A stretch of DNA of 35,536 nt from Bdellovibrionales bacterium (GTDB lineage: Bacteria > Bdellovibrionota > Bdellovibrionia > Bdellovibrionales > UBA1609): the NCBI GenBank assembly GCA_022842925.1, contig JALHOQ010000011.1:1-35536 (forward strand). The letters are read 5' to 3'. Numbering within the stretch: the stretch's first letter is position 1; each line of letters starts with the position of its first letter. Both the position numbers and the translations under genes were made by a program. A model generated the notes under the pieces. That model saw only the letters and a list, made by a program, of their open reading frames with translations. It searched no databases and was not told where the DNA came from. This document shows, one piece after another, positions 24,984 to 32,643 of the stretch.

Positions 24984-25640
24984 ATGTCTCAGGATTGCAA
25001 AATTGATCCCGTGGTCCAACAAATCCTGTCGAAAGTTCAGCCCAACCCGATGAACGAAAATGGCCTAAGCGATGAGGACCGCATAGAGAAAATCGCCGTC
25101 CACTTCCGCCATATCATGCTGACACTGGGTCTGGACCTAACGGACGACAGCCTGCAAGATACTCCCCGCCGGGTGGCTAAGATGTATGTGAAAGAGATTT
25201 TCTCAGGATTAAACCCAGGCAACTTCCCCAAAATGACTAGCATCGAAAACAAACTCGGCTATGACGAAATGGTGACGGTTAAGGACGTTTCAATCATCTC
25301 CGTGTGCGAGCATCACTTTGTCACAATCGACGGTCGCGCCACCATTTCCTATATTCCAAAAAACAAAGTGATCGGCCTATCCAAAATCAACCGCATCGCC
25401 AAATTCTTTGCCCGACGGCCCCAAGTACAGGAGCGTCTGACCAAGCAGATCGCGGACTGCCTGGTGGCGGTTTTAGAAACGGACAACGTCGCCGTGAGCA
25501 TTCGCGCCAAGCACTACTGCGTCGTCCAGCGCGGAGTCGAGGATGTCGCTTCAGAAACGGTGACGAGTGATCTTCGCGGTGCCTTCCGCGAAGACGCCCG
25601 GACGCGACAGGAGTTCTACAGCATTGAGGCGTCTAGATAG
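24984..25640 (+). CDS. folE: GTP cyclohydrolase I
   Basis: This 218-residue protein is a type I GTP cyclohydrolase. The zinc ligands are C108 and H111 (VCEHHF) and C179 (HYCVV). Other conserved blocks are [18 protein letters not shown] and [10 protein letters not shown], plus [11 protein letters not shown] at the C-terminus. It converts GTP to 7,8-dihydroneopterin triphosphate, the entry to folate, biopterin and queuosine. It is transcribed just after the DUF475 gene and directly before a PTPS-family gene, and the stop and start are adjacent, so the two steps are probably co-expressed. Confidence 0.97.
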   Translation: MSQDCKIDPVVQQILSKVQPNPMNENGLSDEDRIEKIAVHFRHIMLTLGLDLTDDSLQDTPRRVAKMYVKEIFSGLNPGNFPKMTSIENKLGYDEMVTVKDVSIISVCEHHFVTIDGRATISYIPKNKVIGLSKINRIAKFFARRPQVQERLTKQIADCLVAVLETDNVAVSIRAKHYCVVQRGVEDVASETVTSDLRGAFREDARTRQEFYSIEASR

Positions 25641-26120
25641 ATGTACACCATTCACCTGGCCAAGGAGCCGTTCAAGTTTTCGTGCTCTCACTTCACCATT
25701 TTCTCCGAAAACCAAGCCGAGAGGCTGCATGGCCATAATTACCAGATGCGAGTGGATCTGACCCTGAACGAGATTGATCCCAAGCTGGGCATGGCCTTCG
25801 ACTTTAATCAGATAAAGCCGAAGATTCGCATGCTCTGCGATGAACTCGACGAGCGCATTCTGGTTCCAGAGAATTCGCCTTTTTTAAAAATTAGCAGCGA
25901 CGGCACCCAGTTAAATGTGTCTTTCGCACATAAGAAGTACTCCTTTCCTGAAGAAGACTGCCTGCGCCTACCCGTAGCCAATATCACGACCGAGGAGCTC
26001 TCGCGTTATATCTGCCGCAGACTGAGCGCCGCCATAGCCGGAGTGCCCAAATGGCTCGAACTTAGAGTCAATATTGAAGAGACGCGCGGGCAAAGCGTCA
26101 CCTTTTCCGAGAGCCGATGA
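25641..26120 (+). CDS. PTPS/QueD-family protein with altered catalytic residues
   Basis: The 159-residue product has the 6-pyruvoyl-tetrahydropterin synthase fold and zinc ligands: His17 in SCSHF and His30/His32 in LHGHNY. The usual catalytic Cys lies four residues before the first His of HGH in E. coli QueD (KCGRLHGH). Here that stretch is QAERLHGH, so the Cys site is Ala26 with Glu27 next to it. The second catalytic motif LDH is LDE here, so the His is also replaced. The pterin anchor region (ITTEELSRYI, NIEETRG) is intact. The gene abuts folE, so its substrate is probably dihydroneopterin triphosphate, but whether the product is queuosine-, biopterin- or folate-related is open. Confidence 0.82.
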   Translation: MYTIHLAKEPFKFSCSHFTIFSENQAERLHGHNYQMRVDLTLNEIDPKLGMAFDFNQIKPKIRMLCDELDERILVPENSPFLKISSDGTQLNVSFAHKKYSFPEEDCLRLPVANITTEELSRYICRRLSAAIAGVPKWLELRVNIEETRGQSVTFSESR

Positions 26121-26965
26121 ACTCTTCCGGCCACGGAATCCTACACATGGAAGTGACGGTACCGGGAAGCCTACGTGACTTTTTGCTCAAGAATTCTCCC
26201 GACGAAAACCGGGTCGATTTCTGGCTACATCACGGCTGCGTATACGTGAACGGCATCCGCCGCCGACAAGATATGAGCGTGGAGCCGCATCAGATCGTCC
26301 GCCTTCACTCCAATCCGAAAAGCTATCTATGGAAGAAAGAGCCGCTCAAAGACCGAATCGTTTTCGATCATCCTGAGTTTTTCGTCCTCGACAAGCCCGC
26401 CGGCCTGCCCGTTCATCCTACGCTCGACAACTATCTCGATAATGCGAAGTACGTTCTCGAGCAGGATTTGGGTTTTCCGATTTATTCCACGCACCGTCTG
26501 GACGTTCCGACTCAGGGTCTATTGATTTTCGCCAAGACTCCGCCGGCGCAGTCGCTGTTTAACAAGATGTTTGCGCATCGGCGGGTGGAGAAAATTTACC
26601 GCGCGCGCACTGAGCGCGCGGTGCCTTTGGGTGAACATGTTTTGTATTTGAATCCCGATACCCGGGTTCCGCGCAAGCATTCGTTCTCACCGCAAACCGG
26701 CTGGTGGGAATGTCGACTCGAGGTTTTAGTCAGCCAGGGGTCCGAAGAAAACTACATGAACACGATCCGCCTCATCACTGGCAAGACCCACCAAATTCGC
26801 GCACAGCTCAGCGCCCTCGGCGCGCCCATTATTGGCGACACGACCTACGGATATCAGGGAGGAGTTTCAGATTTGGCTCTAGAATGTTACTCGCTCAGTT
26901 TTACCTTCCGCACTCAGCCCATAACAGTCACTAGAAAAGCTACGTCCCCAAGCGGCCGGCGTTGA
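26117..26965 (+). CDS. RluA-family RNA pseudouridine synthase
   Basis: This 282-residue protein begins with an S4-like segment (HHGCVYVNGIRRRQDMSVEPHQIV). The RluA catalytic domain follows: FVLDKPAGLPVHPT, then THRLDVPTQG with catalytic Asp129, and the C-terminal TGKTHQIRAQLSALGAPIIGDTTYG. The usual motif is HRLDxxTSG; here Gln replaces Ser, a mild change. The enzyme isomerises uridine in rRNA or tRNA. The specific site cannot be predicted. It overlaps the PTPS gene by ATGA and ends the co-directional run. Confidence 0.93.
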   Translation: MNSSGHGILHMEVTVPGSLRDFLLKNSPDENRVDFWLHHGCVYVNGIRRRQDMSVEPHQIVRLHSNPKSYLWKKEPLKDRIVFDHPEFFVLDKPAGLPVHPTLDNYLDNAKYVLEQDLGFPIYSTHRLDVPTQGLLIFAKTPPAQSLFNKMFAHRRVEKIYRARTERAVPLGEHVLYLNPDTRVPRKHSFSPQTGWWECRLEVLVSQGSEENYMNTIRLITGKTHQIRAQLSALGAPIIGDTTYGYQGGVSDLALECYSLSFTFRTQPITVTRKATSPSGRR

Positions 26966-27024
26966 AAGCCATTCCCTTTCGACACCAGCCACTCGAGGAC
27001 ATTGACCCTTAGGAGGCCAAGTTA

Positions 27025-27053
27025 TCTTTAAACAGTCCCCCTCCGTTTAAAGA
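27025..27053. terminator. Palindromic hairpin between convergent genes
   Basis: TCTTTAAAC (27025-27033) and GTTTAAAGA (27045-27053) are perfect 9-bp arms with an 11-base loop. The hairpin ends the pseudouridine synthase region on the plus strand and covers the stop of the subtilase-like gene on the minus strand. It lacks a T-run, so it may act as a weak bidirectional terminator or RNA-stabilising stem. Confidence 0.45.
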
Positions 27054-28210
27054 CTCCGAATCTCATTCAAAAATTTCACCAACTGGAGGCGCGTGCCGCC
27101 GCGGGTGTCGCGCTCCAGGGCCACGTCGACTTCCGAACCTTTGGCCGAAATCAAAGTCGACACGACTTTGCTGATTTCCATACGATCCGCCAGCGAGGCG
27201 CGGGCCAGGCCGACAGCCGCTGTCACGTGAGCGGCCGCGTACGCCGTTCCGCTAACCGTCGTATATCGATTTCCGGGTTTGAGAGTTAAAATGTCCTCGC
27301 CGGGAGCCGCGGTCAGCACATCCTGGGAATTGGTATTAGCCAGAAGAGTCCGCTTACCCTCTTTGTCCAACGCCGTGACGACCAAGATGTTGTCATAGCT
27401 CTTCAAAAGCTTGTCGACTTCCGAAGTACCAAACTGCGCCATATCGTCGCCGGCCCCGACCACAATCGGAATTTTCGCGGTCTGAGCGCGATCGAGATAG
27501 CTCTTCAGAATCGAAATTTCCGCGCGAACCAAATCGCCTTCAGCGCGGTGACCTCCGACTTGAATCTGCGCCGTCTGCAGGTAAATCACATGCGGCTTCA
27601 GTTTCAATGCGGCATCGAGTGCGCCGGCCAGATTCGCAATCGATGTTTGGCCGTTATTGTCGATGTAACGAACCGGTAAGAGCGTTACATGCTTCATCAA
27701 ACCTGCGATCCCAACACCGTTACGTTGATTGGCGGCAATAATTCCCGCCGCCGCCGTGCCTGCGCCCTGACGATCGAAGGCAAAACCATCGCCATCGACT
27801 ACGTCATAACCAGCTACATCGTCGACTAGTCCGTTTTTATCGTCATCCTCGCGATTCACACCGATGCGATCAGCTATCGCCCGCTGGGTGATTTCCCGCT
27901 TATTGACTTCAACCTGACCACAGAGGTCTTCGTGGTTGTAGTCGATGCCGGTCGACAAGATCGCGATACGCACATTCGCGTTGCCAAGTACGGTCGGCGA
28001 CTTCAACACCTCAGCCGTAACTCCGACTTGATTCAGGGCCCATTGTTCCATGGCTTTGGGATCATCCTCATCCTTCTGATCGCAGGCCTCGACCTTCGGC
28101 ATCGGGTCGATATTCGGGCTCGGTTTGAACAGAACAACGATCTCCGTGCAGCCGATTAATCCCGAGCTCATTACGGCAAAAAAGCCGACTTTAGATAATA
28201 CGGATCGCAT
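27047..28210 (-). CDS. Subtilase-like lipoprotein lacking all catalytic residues (pseudoprotease)
   Basis: The 387-residue product has a lipoprotein signal (LIGC, Cys21) and an S8 peptidase fold, but the active site is gone. The Asp motif is ILSTGIDYNHEDL, with Ser86 in place of Asp; the His motif is QGAGTAAAG, with Ala150 in place of His; the oxyanion Asn in AGN is Asp255 (GAGDD); the Ser motif is SGTAYAAAH, with Ala323 in place of Ser. Other family features are intact, including the NREDDDKNGLVDDVAGYD segment that also occurs in the neighbouring active enzyme. It lacks the C-terminal CUB-like extension of the neighbour. It follows that gene by 2 bp and is probably its paralogue. Confidence 0.9.
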   Translation of the reverse strand: MRSVLSKVGFFAVMSSGLIGCTEIVVLFKPSPNIDPMPKVEACDQKDEDDPKAMEQWALNQVGVTAEVLKSPTVLGNANVRIAILSTGIDYNHEDLCGQVEVNKREITQRAIADRIGVNREDDDKNGLVDDVAGYDVVDGDGFAFDRQGAGTAAAGIIAANQRNGVGIAGLMKHVTLLPVRYIDNNGQTSIANLAGALDAALKLKPHVIYLQTAQIQVGGHRAEGDLVRAEISILKSYLDRAQTAKIPIVVGAGDDMAQFGTSEVDKLLKSYDNILVVTALDKEGKRTLLANTNSQDVLTAAPGEDILTLKPGNRYTTVSGTAYAAAHVTAAVGLARASLADRMEISKVVSTLISAKGSEVDVALERDTRGGTRLQLVKFLNEIRSL

Positions 28211-28212
28211 AA

Positions 28213-30135
28213 TCAGTTCCCCTTTCCTGTTTCGTCAGAAATATAAGCCACTCGGTCGATACGGAATCCTTCCGAGTTAAACGTTGTGAACTTCTTCGAG
28301 CCGCCGCCGTCGCTGCCTTCCTCGGCATCGACCTGGCAAATATACTCGTCGCCCTTCTTTTCAACCGATGTGGCGCCTCGTCCCGAGCACTGGCTTTCGC
28401 TATTGCCCTTGAACGGCGAACGGTTGATCTTCTGCACGAGCGCATTCACAAAACGGACTCGAACTGTGTCGCCGGGAATTGCAGGTGACCAGAAGTCGTC
28501 GACCATGTTTTGCTCGATACGGGCGATCAGGCGATAGTCTTTGTCATAAAGATAGACACTGTCGTAAGGCTCTTCGATTTGCAGAAAATCGAAGTGCACT
28601 TTGACCGACTTGGCGCCTTCGACTTTGATCTCGTGACGAATATCGACCAGATCACTTTGGAAGCCGCGTTGATCGACCACATGCGCTTTTGTCTGCCAAA
28701 CGGGAGCCATGCTCGGACCCGCGAGCTGAGCTGTGACCGCCTTATAGGCATTGATGCGTCCATTGGACTTTGCCCGGCCCACGAGGGCTTCTCTGACGTC
28801 GGCGGTTTCGTTTATTAGACGAACCACTTCGGCCGCGTTACCCGCAAGACTGGGATTCGCCGCCATCATCAAAGCCGCGACGCCCGCGACGTAAGGAGTG
28901 GCCATCGATGTTCCCGACATAATGGCATAGGGCGGACGGCCCGCATCAACCAATCCTGTCGGATAAGTACTAATGATCGCCACGCCGGGCGCGAACACAT
29001 CGACCGACTCATGCCCGTAGTTCGAGAAATCAGCGGGAGCATCCATATTGTCGGAAGCGCCGACCGAGATCACGTTTTGGAATTTCTTACCGCGGAATTC
29101 GGTATTGCTGAAGTTCGACGGATAGTGCGGTTTGATGTCGTTGTTGGTGCCGTCGTTTCCTGCCGCGACCACGAACAGAATTCCCTTTTGTTCAATTTTG
29201 CGCAGTTCCGACTTGAACAGTTCGCCTTCGTCCTGAGTCCCGCCCCAGGAGTTCGACATGATATGGGCGCCGTTCTCACGGGCGTAACGGATCGCGCGAT
29301 AGGCGTCGACCGTAGTTCCACCGCCGCTCGCGGCCATGAACTTCAAGCACATGATTTTGACTTTCCAGTTCACTCCCGCCACACCGATACCGTCATTCGC
29401 TTTCGCACCGATCGCGCCCGCACAGTGGGTGCCGTGGCCTTGGTCGTCCATCGGATCCGGATCACCGGGCACACCCTTGTAACTGGTACGGCCGCTCGAC
29501 ACGAAATCGTAACCGTAAACATCGTCAATGTAGCCGTTGCCATCATCGTCCTTACCGGCGACGCCGCCATTGGCCGGCGCTTCTTTCTCATTCACCCACA
29601 TGTTTTCTTTAAGATCGGGGTGAGTGTAATCGCAACCGGTGTCGATTACGGCCACGACAACCTTGTCCGAGCCCTTGGTGACCTTGTTCCAAACCTGGAC
29701 GATGTCCATATCCGCGCCGCGCACGCCGGGTAATCCGTAAGGCGCGCTTTGGCCGATGTTGTTCAATGCCCATTGTTTAAAGAACAGTTTGTCAGTCGGC
29801 CATTCGGCCTTACGCAATGAGGCGAGCGGTTGCAGGATGCGATTCGGCTCCACGCTGTTCACTAGCGGAGCCACACCTTCCATCACCGAGCGCAAACCTT
29901 GATCGCCCTGGTATTTCACCTGGTAAAACTGATCGCCCGCGTCCAGCACGGTGATCGAGGCCTTGAGACCTTTTTCTTCCATGTAGGCTGTGACGGCCTC
30001 TTTATCGCCCGAAAAAATAAACTCATTGGCGACGACCTCGCTGGGCTGGAACTTGGGGACCGGCTTTATCGCCTGCTTTTGATTTGTGCACGCGGCGGTC
30101 ATGGCCAATAAGGCAATTAAAGTTAAACGTCTCAT
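28213..30135 (-). CDS. Subtilisin-family (S8) lipoprotein serine protease
   Basis: This 640-residue protein has a lipoprotein signal (TAAC, Cys16), a propeptide-like segment (about 33-105), and a complete S8 catalytic domain. The triad is Asp165 in AVIDTGCDYTHPDL, His234 in QGHGTHCAG and Ser410 in SGTSMATPYVAG, with oxyanion Asn327 in AAGNDG. DDDGNGYIDDVYGYD (about 196-210) is an acidic loop, possibly binding calcium. The last ~170 residues look CUB-like: HFDFLQIEEPYDSVYLYDKD, then FWSPAIPGDTVRVRFVNA, followed by a Cys pair. It is therefore an envelope protease with a C-terminal binding domain. It overlaps the upstream gene by 4 bp. Confidence 0.93.
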   Translation of the reverse strand: MRRLTLIALLAMTAACTNQKQAIKPVPKFQPSEVVANEFIFSGDKEAVTAYMEEKGLKASITVLDAGDQFYQVKYQGDQGLRSVMEGVAPLVNSVEPNRILQPLASLRKAEWPTDKLFFKQWALNNIGQSAPYGLPGVRGADMDIVQVWNKVTKGSDKVVVAVIDTGCDYTHPDLKENMWVNEKEAPANGGVAGKDDDGNGYIDDVYGYDFVSSGRTSYKGVPGDPDPMDDQGHGTHCAGAIGAKANDGIGVAGVNWKVKIMCLKFMAASGGGTTVDAYRAIRYARENGAHIMSNSWGGTQDEGELFKSELRKIEQKGILFVVAAGNDGTNNDIKPHYPSNFSNTEFRGKKFQNVISVGASDNMDAPADFSNYGHESVDVFAPGVAIISTYPTGLVDAGRPPYAIMSGTSMATPYVAGVAALMMAANPSLAGNAAEVVRLINETADVREALVGRAKSNGRINAYKAVTAQLAGPSMAPVWQTKAHVVDQRGFQSDLVDIRHEIKVEGAKSVKVHFDFLQIEEPYDSVYLYDKDYRLIARIEQNMVDDFWSPAIPGDTVRVRFVNALVQKINRSPFKGNSESQCSGRGATSVEKKGDEYICQVDAEEGSDGGGSKKFTTFNSEGFRIDRVAYISDETGKGN

Positions 30136-30917
30136 AGTTCCACCATCCTTTCATTCTGCACGCGCAAAATTCGCGCGATGCCTAAGAGCAGGTTGTTGCG
30201 GGTCAAAACAGCTTCGGTACCGGCAGGCTTGGCATTTAGGCCGCCCAGGAATTTCATTAGGTTCTGATCAAAGAGTTCCGACTCGATCGTAAACCGGCCC
30301 TCGATTTTCAAATTGGTCTTGTCCGACCAATCGCGAGAGACGTCGTAGGTGATGGTTTGTTTTTCGCGCAACAGTCGCTCCATATCCATGGAACTGGCGA
30401 AGTTTCCGTAAACCGTGAACGGCCCACTGATCTTCACTTGCGAGCCGAGCGAACAATCCACCCCCGGATCCATCGATCCACCACCGTCGCCGTAGTCATC
30501 GAAAACGGGCTGTGTGGCCTTAGCCGCTTTTTCGGCCGGTGATTTACATTTGCGAAATGTCTCTTCCACTTTGAACATCATGGTGACCGCTGTCGGCAGC
30601 GACAAGTGCACCATAACGGGGTAGCCGCGCTTGTGCTCCCAGTAATCCGTCCACTCACTCGACTTCACTTCGGCTTTAATCTGATTGTTGAATTCCACAC
30701 CAGTGACGATCGGAAACCGTTTGAGTTTGGCGGCGAGTCGCTCGAACAAAAAGCTGCGGAGCATTTGCTGTTCAGTTTCGGCCGATGCTTTTTTCACGAT
30801 CGTTGTGACGGTCGCGTAGCTTCCTGTGATGTTATAGTTCGTCTTTGTCTCTTCAGCTTGAACGCCCTGAGTCATTGCGACCAGAAAGCTGAATAAAATG
30901 AAATGCCGTGATGGCAT
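30132..30917 (-). CDS. Secreted protein of unknown function, first gene of the subtilase operon
   Basis: The 261-residue product has a signal peptide (MPSRHFILFSFLVAMTQGVQA, cleavage near residue 21). The mature part is alpha/beta with two Cys (CKSP and VDCSLG) that bracket an acidic Gly-rich loop (FDDYGDGGGSMDPG), and shows no motif I recognise. The start at 30917 is chosen over the in-frame ATG at 31016 because it begins the signal peptide and has AAAGGGGGGAG directly upstream. Its stop overlaps the start of the active subtilase (ATGA), so the two are translationally coupled. It could be a substrate, inhibitor or chaperone for the protease; no evidence separates these. Confidence 0.72.
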   Translation of the reverse strand: MPSRHFILFSFLVAMTQGVQAEETKTNYNITGSYATVTTIVKKASAETEQQMLRSFLFERLAAKLKRFPIVTGVEFNNQIKAEVKSSEWTDYWEHKRGYPVMVHLSLPTAVTMMFKVEETFRKCKSPAEKAAKATQPVFDDYGDGGGSMDPGVDCSLGSQVKISGPFTVYGNFASSMDMERLLREKQTITYDVSRDWSDKTNLKIEGRFTIESELFDQNLMKFLGGLNAKPAGTEAVLTRNNLLLGIARILRVQNERMVEL

Positions 30918-30984
30918 TCTCCCCCCCTTTATGATTGCATCCCACTCCGTGATGCGATTTTGATATGAAAAAACTGGAGCAATA

Positions 30985-31005
30985 TTGGTTCCAATTTGGA
31001 TCCAA
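30985..31005. promoter_or_regulatory. Two tandem TTGGNNCCAA dyads upstream of the subtilase operon
   Basis: TTGGTTCCAA (30985-30994) and TTGGATCCAA (30996-31005) are perfect in their arms and their centres are 11 bp apart, one DNA turn. They lie 68-88 bases before the start codon of the first operon gene, a normal place for an operator. The same gap (30918-31131, 214 bp) separates it from the divergent gene at 31132, so both could be controlled. The rest of the gap is AT-rich with no other gene and no convincing -35/-10 pair. Confidence 0.5.
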
Positions 31006-31131
31006 CGCTGCATCAAGATTTTTCGTGATTGAATTCAGGAGTTTAAATTTGAATTTATTGACCTCATAAATTGAATTTCTTGCAGATAGTTCTCAAATGA
31101 TTCGGAGCGTTTAGAAGGAAGTACAGGAAAC

Positions 31132-31950
31132 ATGCAACGTCATTGGTCAGTCGAATCACCAGCGGAATCCGTCGCGCGCTACGTGATTCAAGAATGCTCA
31201 TTGCGCCATGGCGCGCTCTGGCTAGGAAGCCGCGCGGCAGATGCGGCGCCCGCGGTCGATGCCGAGACTCAATTCGAAGGCTTGGCCGAACATGGTGTTC
31301 TGTTAACCGAGCGATTGCGGGAGCGCTTGATTGGCGTGAACGGATGGAGGGAGCTGGTCCGGCGCTTCCAATTAAAAGGCGTACGCGAAGACAGCCGGCT
31401 GGGACTTCTCGGTTGGCTTGATGCTCGCTATCCTCTTCACCTCACGCATAATCCGCCGACCCCTGAAGAAATGTTATCCCTACAATGCCGTGGCGAGCGC
31501 GTGGTCACTCTCCACCTCGAAGACAACGGCCCGATCGGACGGCACGCCGGACCTTTTGAATTCCTGCTGCATGATCTTGAACACGCGCACAAATTTTTTG
31601 GCGATCGGTCTTTCCCTGGGCAAAAGCGCTTTTTTAATCTGCTGCAAGAGGCGCTTGAAGCGGGAGTTTTTACGGAGCTGAGCCGGGATCGTGGTTTCGC
31701 CGTAGAATTCGAATACCTAATGGCCGACATGAATAGCCATCCACTCCACCTGATGAAATATCTGAAGGCCATCGTCCTCGAAGCGATGCCCGATAAAAGC
31801 GTGGCCGCACTCGACCGCTTTTGCGACGAACTCTTTGGCGTGTGGCAGCTTCCGCCACAAGTGTCTGAAGCCGCGCGCAAGATCAACTATCCCGCGCTCG
31901 AAAACAACGAAGCGCGATTGCGAGTCAGCGACTTTTTCAACTACAATTGA
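31132..31950 (+). CDS. Unknown protein with HDxEHAH motif, paired with a 2OG-Fe(II) oxygenase
   Basis: I do not recognise this 272-residue protein. It has no signal peptide or membrane segment. Its centre has the striking FEFLLHDLEHAHKFFGD (His147, Asp148, Glu150, His151, His153), followed by EFEYLMADMNSHP (Glu192, Glu194, Asp199, His203). Such clustered His/Asp/Glu in predicted helices would suit a metal site, but that is inference. Its N-terminal third is variable-looking. The 2OG-Fe(II) oxygenase gene begins 7 bp after its stop, which indicates a joint function. It is divergent from the subtilase operon. Confidence 0.7.
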   Translation: MQRHWSVESPAESVARYVIQECSLRHGALWLGSRAADAAPAVDAETQFEGLAEHGVLLTERLRERLIGVNGWRELVRRFQLKGVREDSRLGLLGWLDARYPLHLTHNPPTPEEMLSLQCRGERVVTLHLEDNGPIGRHAGPFEFLLHDLEHAHKFFGDRSFPGQKRFFNLLQEALEAGVFTELSRDRGFAVEFEYLMADMNSHPLHLMKYLKAIVLEAMPDKSVAALDRFCDELFGVWQLPPQVSEAARKINYPALENNEARLRVSDFFNYN

Positions 31951-31957
31951 GGTTTGT

Positions 31958-32569
31958 ATGAGCGTGAAACTGGTTTTTCCAACCTATATCTACACGGGCT
32001 CGCTGGGCGCGGCGGGGCGCAAGCTCAATAAACAGCTGAATAAAGAAATCCAGGTCTTGGCCCAAATCGATAAGGCCGGTCAGACCTGGAGCAAACGGAA
32101 TTATATTGGTGGCTACTCCAGTTACGGTTCGATGACTAAGCTGAACCAAACCTCACCCTACTTCGGCGAGCTCGAGCAGCGCCTTCGCTCGCACGTCAAA
32201 AAATTCGTGCGCAAACTGAATTGGGATTTGCTCGGGCGCAAACTCGAAATGACGACCTGCTGGGCCAACTCTATGGGCCATGCCACCTATCATACTTTGC
32301 ACTCCCATCCGCTCAGTGTTTTAAGCGGGGTCTACTATGTGGACGTGCCCGCCCACTCGAGTCCTTTCAAAGTCGAAGACCCGCGGCTGTCGTTTTTGAT
32401 GAACAGTCCTCCGCGCAAACCCACCGCGCCCGCCAACGAACAGAATTATTTGCTCATTCAACCGAAAGCCGCTGAATTTGTTCTGTTTGAAAGTTGGGTC
32501 CGCCACGAAGTCCCCCCGCACCGAGGCCAAAAAAACCGCCTGAGCGTGAGCTTCAACTATGAATTCTAA
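31958..32569 (+). CDS. Putative 2-oxoglutarate/Fe(II) oxygenase (TIGR02466-like)
   Basis: The 203-residue product matches the TIGR02466 family of predicted 2OG-Fe(II) oxygenases. It has HTLHSHPLSVLSGVYYVDVP (His115/His117), then FESWVRHEVPPHRG (His183), and NRLSVSFNYEF with Arg194, expected to bind 2-oxoglutarate. The start at 31958 begins the conserved VKLVFPTYIY; the frame extends further upstream only inside the previous gene. Members may hydroxylate proteins or small molecules; no substrate is established. The upstream gene is a likely partner or substrate. A GGTA repeat with a perfect hairpin begins right after the stop codon. Confidence 0.85.
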   Translation: MSVKLVFPTYIYTGSLGAAGRKLNKQLNKEIQVLAQIDKAGQTWSKRNYIGGYSSYGSMTKLNQTSPYFGELEQRLRSHVKKFVRKLNWDLLGRKLEMTTCWANSMGHATYHTLHSHPLSVLSGVYYVDVPAHSSPFKVEDPRLSFLMNSPPRKPTAPANEQNYLLIQPKAAEFVLFESWVRHEVPPHRGQKNRLSVSFNYEF

Positions 32570-32622
32570 GGTACGCCGTTCCTTTTCGCGATTCGCCTTG
32601 TCGTTAAAAGGAACGGCGTATC
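32570..32622 (+). repeat. Post-stop GGTA element with 15-bp perfect inverted repeat
   Basis: The element begins at the base after the TAA of the oxygenase gene. TACGCCGTTCCTTTT (32572-32586) and AAAAGGAACGGCGTA (32606-32620) are perfectly complementary with a 19-base loop, and a G-T wobble and a G-C pair extend the stem to 17. The left part resembles the element at 13115 (28 bases, four differences). There is no trailing T-run on the plus strand. It immediately precedes a barrel gene that lacks its 5' end. Confidence 0.75.
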
Positions 32623-32643
32623 TCTTGCCCAAATGTCGATACC

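Noticed and set aside
25641-26120. Plain QueD (queuosine) assignment
   Set aside because: The catalytic Cys and His expected for QueD are missing and no queC, queE or queF is visible nearby, so only the family name is given.
27047-28210. Interpretation of the dead subtilase as a sequencing-error or frameshift pseudogene
   Set aside because: The frame is continuous with intact signal peptide and fold motifs, and four separate point changes at active-site positions cannot come from one frameshift.
29011-29733. 240-codon open frame on the plus strand, opposite the active subtilase
   Set aside because: It lies wholly inside a gene with strong S8 motifs, has no ribosome binding site or recognisable domain, and its low-complexity composition follows from the antisense of that gene.
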